A DNA stretch of 6,765 bases, from positions 1 to 6,765 of the forward strand of contig JACRQB010000223.1 in NCBI GenBank assembly GCA_016222925.1. The letters are read 5' to 3'. This DNA comes from Nitrospirota bacterium (GTDB taxonomy: Bacteria > Nitrospirota > Nitrospiria > Nitrospirales > Nitrospiraceae). Below, in pieces: positions 4,674-6,765 of this stretch. The notes below the pieces were generated by a model. That model was not told the DNA's origin. It did no database searches and saw nothing but the letters and a program-made list of their open reading frames with translations. Every line of letters starts with the position of its first letter. Position 1 is the stretch's first letter. The position numbers were made by a program, and so were the translations under genes.

Positions 4674-6476
4674 CTAGCGAGGATCGATATCTAGCTCGAC
4701 GAGGCGGCGATAGAACGTCGCCCTACTGACGCCCAGCCGTCTGGCGGCCTCCGTCCGATTGCCGTTGGCATCCGAAAGCGCCGCGAGGAATCGAGATTTC
4801 TCGTCCCGGTTCGGCAACGGGATCCACACGGAAGAACTTGGCACAACGGGGGCACTGATGATCTCCGGCGGAAGATCAATGGGAAGAACCTCTTTCGCCT
4901 TGCAGCTGATCACCGCAAATTCGATGGCACTCTTCAGTTCACGCACATTACCGGGCCATGCGTGGCTCATGAGAAGCCGATGGGTGTCGGGATTCAGGCG
5001 CTCGATGGTCTTTCCAGTGGCGGTGCAGATTTGCCCAAGAAAGGATTGGGCGAGAAGCGGGATGTCTTCGCGTCGTTCTCGCAGAGGGGAAAGCTGGATT
5101 CTGGCGATACGAATTCGGTAGAGCAGATCCGCTCGGAAGGACCCACGGACGACGTCTGCACTCAAGTTATGATGGGTGGCCGCCACAACACGCACATCGA
5201 CTTTGCGAGGCTTAGCCTCACCCAGACGGGTGATCTCCTTTTCCTGCAACACCCGCAAGAGAGCCGTTTGGACTTGCTGCGGAATATCCCCGATTTCGTC
5301 GAGGAACAACGTGCCACCCTCTGCTGCTTCGAATAATCCTTGCTGATCATTGACCGCCCCGGTAAAGGCGCCGCGCTTGTGGCCGAAGAGTTGGCTCGTC
5401 AGGATCGAGTCGGTCAATCCCGCGCAGTTAGCGGCGATAAATGGCTTATGTTTTCGGCTGCTGCAAGAATGAATGGCGCGCGCAATCAATTCTTTTCCAG
5501 TTCCCGTTTCCCCTTCGATCAACACAGTGGTATCGACCTGCGCCACGTCTCGAACAAGTTGGTACGTGCGAAGCATGGCGGGACTCTTCCCCACCAGGTC
5601 GTGGAACGACGCCTGCTCGTTGAGCGCCCGGCGGAGCGTGTGGAGCTCGGTGCGGTCATGCACGATGACGATATGCCGACCGGGGTGGCGAGGATCTCCG
5701 TGGACTTCTATCTCAACCCAACAGGGGCGGGGTCCTTCGATGCCCACCACGCAGGTCTTCCCTCGGTCTGAGGCGGTATCGATCAGCTCCCGAATCGCCG
5801 CACGATCTTGCTTGTGAAGAGGAAGCGCTTGCTCCCATTCCCGGCCGATCACAGCTTCAACCGTAATTCCCAGGATCTCAAGACCGCGATCGCTGGCGAA
5901 CGTGATGTGCCCGCGTTCATCGAGAACAAATGCAGCGAGCCCGAGGTGCTGAAGCAGCGCCAGCGCATCATCCTTTGTGCGCTCGCTGGCTTCAAGCTCG
6001 CTGATCAGGCGTGTCTCAGTCTTACGGTAGGACTTCGCGGTACGTTCTTCGGCCAGCATGCGTTCCCGAGCCCGTTGAACGATGGCCCCCATCTCCTTGA
6101 AGCCGGAACCCAGACGCTCAATGAGTAACAACTTCTTGGATCCAATCGCCAGCGCGGTAGCCTCCAGTGTCATGGAGCCTCCCTGTCGATCAGGTTCCGT
6201 CCATGGGCCCGACTTCTCAGTTGCGCCGGAGGTGCCCGCCCAGGCTAGGTGAGCACCCGTAAGGTACTCCTGCAGGAACGGCGAGCATCGGCCAAGATCT
6301 AACACCCTACAGTCCGCCGGGCCGATCCACGCGCGCCACCATTCAGGCGGAAGGCCTTGAAGCCGAAACTCGGACGAATCCTCCTTGCACTCAAACACCA
6401 CAATGTCGAGAGTGGAGAGAACCGCATTGAACAGGGACTCGTTGTGCAGTGCGAGGTTGCCTGGCTGGCTTTTCAT
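4674..6476 (-). CDS. Sigma-54-dependent transcriptional activator with PAS-like sensor (600 residues)
   Basis: This is a bacterial enhancer-binding protein that remodels sigma-54 RNA polymerase by ATP hydrolysis. An N-terminal region (1-120), perhaps a divergent PAS (NAVLSTLDIVVFEC...KKLLLIERLG), leads into a coiled coil (about 125-175). A PAS domain follows (about 173-280, GLAAFVLDERGHITFASDRGLEIL). The AAA+ module is about 290-530: Walker A GETGTGKE (322-329), an intact GAFTGA loop (369-374) for sigma-54 contact, Walker B GGTLFLDE (387-394), sensor I (VVAATHHNL), FRADLLYRI (448-456) and sensor II WPGNVREL (507-514). The end is a Fis-type HTH (about 561-594, NRTEAARRLGVSRATFYRRL). There is no receiver domain, so control is by a ligand or partner protein. 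The reading frame is open to 6629, but I chose the ATG at 6474-6476. It has AGGGA upstream, overlaps the GTPase stop as ATGA, and the extension beyond it reads as GTPase antisense-like Arg-rich sequence. Translational coupling to the GTPase is likely. Confidence 0.95.
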   Translation of the reverse strand: MKSQPGNLALHNESLFNAVLSTLDIVVFECKEDSSEFRLQGLPPEWWRAWIGPADCRVLDLGRCSPFLQEYLTGAHLAWAGTSGATEKSGPWTEPDRQGGSMTLEATALAIGSKKLLLIERLGSGFKEMGAIVQRARERMLAEERTAKSYRKTETRLISELEASERTKDDALALLQHLGLAAFVLDERGHITFASDRGLEILGITVEAVIGREWEQALPLHKQDRAAIRELIDTASDRGKTCVVGIEGPRPCWVEIEVHGDPRHPGRHIVIVHDRTELHTLRRALNEQASFHDLVGKSPAMLRTYQLVRDVAQVDTTVLIEGETGTGKELIARAIHSCSSRKHKPFIAANCAGLTDSILTSQLFGHKRGAFTGAVNDQQGLFEAAEGGTLFLDEIGDIPQQVQTALLRVLQEKEITRLGEAKPRKVDVRVVAATHHNLSADVVRGSFRADLLYRIRIARIQLSPLRERREDIPLLAQSFLGQICTATGKTIERLNPDTHRLLMSHAWPGNVRELKSAIEFAVISCKAKEVLPIDLPPEIISAPVVPSSSVWIPLPNRDEKSRFLAALSDANGNRTEAARRLGVSRATFYRRLVELDIDPR

Positions 6477-6765
6477 GAACAATCCCTGGGGATCGGAGAT
6501 GCATGGACGATCTGAGTTGCGAGCTTCACAAATAACTCTTCGACTCCCTGCCCAAACTTGGCGCTGCCGAACAGGACCGTCCAGCCTCGTTCGCGGAGCT
6601 GCTCGATCGCGCCCTCGTCGATCTCCCACTCAGATCGAACATCCGCTTTATTGATGATTGAGATGAACGGAACCGTTCCTACCGTTTGTATGGCGGTCTG
6701 CTGTAGCGCGAGTGCCGTGTCCAGGGTCGCTCTTCTGGTGCCATCCATGACCAAGATGTAGCCGG
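6473..6765 (-). CDS. Ras-like small GTPase, C-terminal half (5' end outside window)
   Basis: This is a partial gene; about 97 residues are visible, and the frame stays open to the window edge (GYILVMDGTRR...). Visible family features include a hydrophobic beta strand (YILVMDG) and the G4 motif NKAD (6641-6652, in FISIINKAD), which gives guanine specificity. The G5 motif SAK follows (6557-6565, in LFGSAKFGQGVEELF). A C-terminal helix ends at PRDCS. The G1 (P-loop), G2 and G3 motifs would lie beyond 6765. The sequence resembles bacterial MglA/Ras-like or SAR1-like GTPases used as switches in polarity and signalling. Its TGA overlaps the activator ATG (ATGA), so the two proteins are probably made together, and the GTPase may control the activator. 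The GTPase fold is well supported; the subfamily is a guess. Confidence 0.88.
   Translation of the reverse strand, partial: GYILVMDGTRRATLDTALALQQTAIQTVGTVPFISIINKADVRSEWEIDEGAIEQLRERGWTVLFGSAKFGQGVEELFVKLATQIVHASPIPRDCS

Noticed and set aside
4488..4694. Plus-strand 68-residue open frame
   Set aside because: It runs into the end of the activator gene, crosses the palindrome, and has no ribosome site or recognisable motif.
4836..4851. Plus-strand TGGCAC...GGGC resembling a sigma-54 promoter
   Set aside because: It lies inside the activator coding sequence, would drive antisense RNA, has a poor -12 half (GGGGGC) and no gene follows on that strand.
6477..6629. 51-residue N-terminal extension of the sigma-54 activator frame
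   Set aside because: It fully overlaps the GTPase gene, is Arg-rich with no domain character, and the internal ATG at 6474-6476 has a ribosome site and a classic ATGA overlap.

Overview
The window reads as a chromosomal piece of a Gram-negative bacterium. It carries an outer-membrane lipoprotein with an OmpA-type domain, an outer-membrane beta-barrel protein of the DUF481 type, and mscL. The mix of a DUF481 protein with a long N-terminal SH3-like region, a Ras-like GTPase next to a sigma-54 activator, moderately high GC and GAAGGAGG-type ribosome sites suggests Nitrospirota (Nitrospira-like). That assignment is from recall of families and has not been tested. All eight supported genes lie on the minus strand, so transcription runs from high to low coordinates.

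Reading in the direction of transcription: (1) 6765-4674 holds the C-terminal half of a small Ras-like GTPase (cut by the window edge). Its stop overlaps the start of a 600-residue sigma-54-dependent activator (PAS-like sensor, AAA+ with an intact GAFTGA, Fis-type HTH). (2) 4673-4339 is a 335-bp intergenic region. It contains a perfect 20-bp palindrome, a second smaller inverted repeat, and a close match to a sigma-54 promoter placed 75 nt before the next start codon. (3) 4338-2944 is a loose cluster of three genes: a 103-residue protein of unknown function, a 78-residue zinc-ribbon protein with a basic tail, and a NarL/FixJ-type response regulator whose phosphoacceptor aspartate is a glutamate. 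(4) 2943-2674 is a 270-bp intergenic region with a good sigma-70 promoter and a near-perfect 14-bp direct repeat. (5) 2673-123 is a probable envelope operon: DUF481 protein, MscL, OmpA-like lipoprotein, closed by a strong hairpin at 80-106.

The most interesting proposal is a regulatory cascade. The GTPase-coupled sigma-54 activator would bind the palindrome and drive the unknown 103-residue gene and its two downstream neighbours, one of which is a response regulator that probably cannot be phosphorylated normally. Whether that regulator then acts on the adjacent envelope operon is an inference. A second point is that the DUF481 protein appears to have lost the first strands of its barrel through an in-frame deletion.
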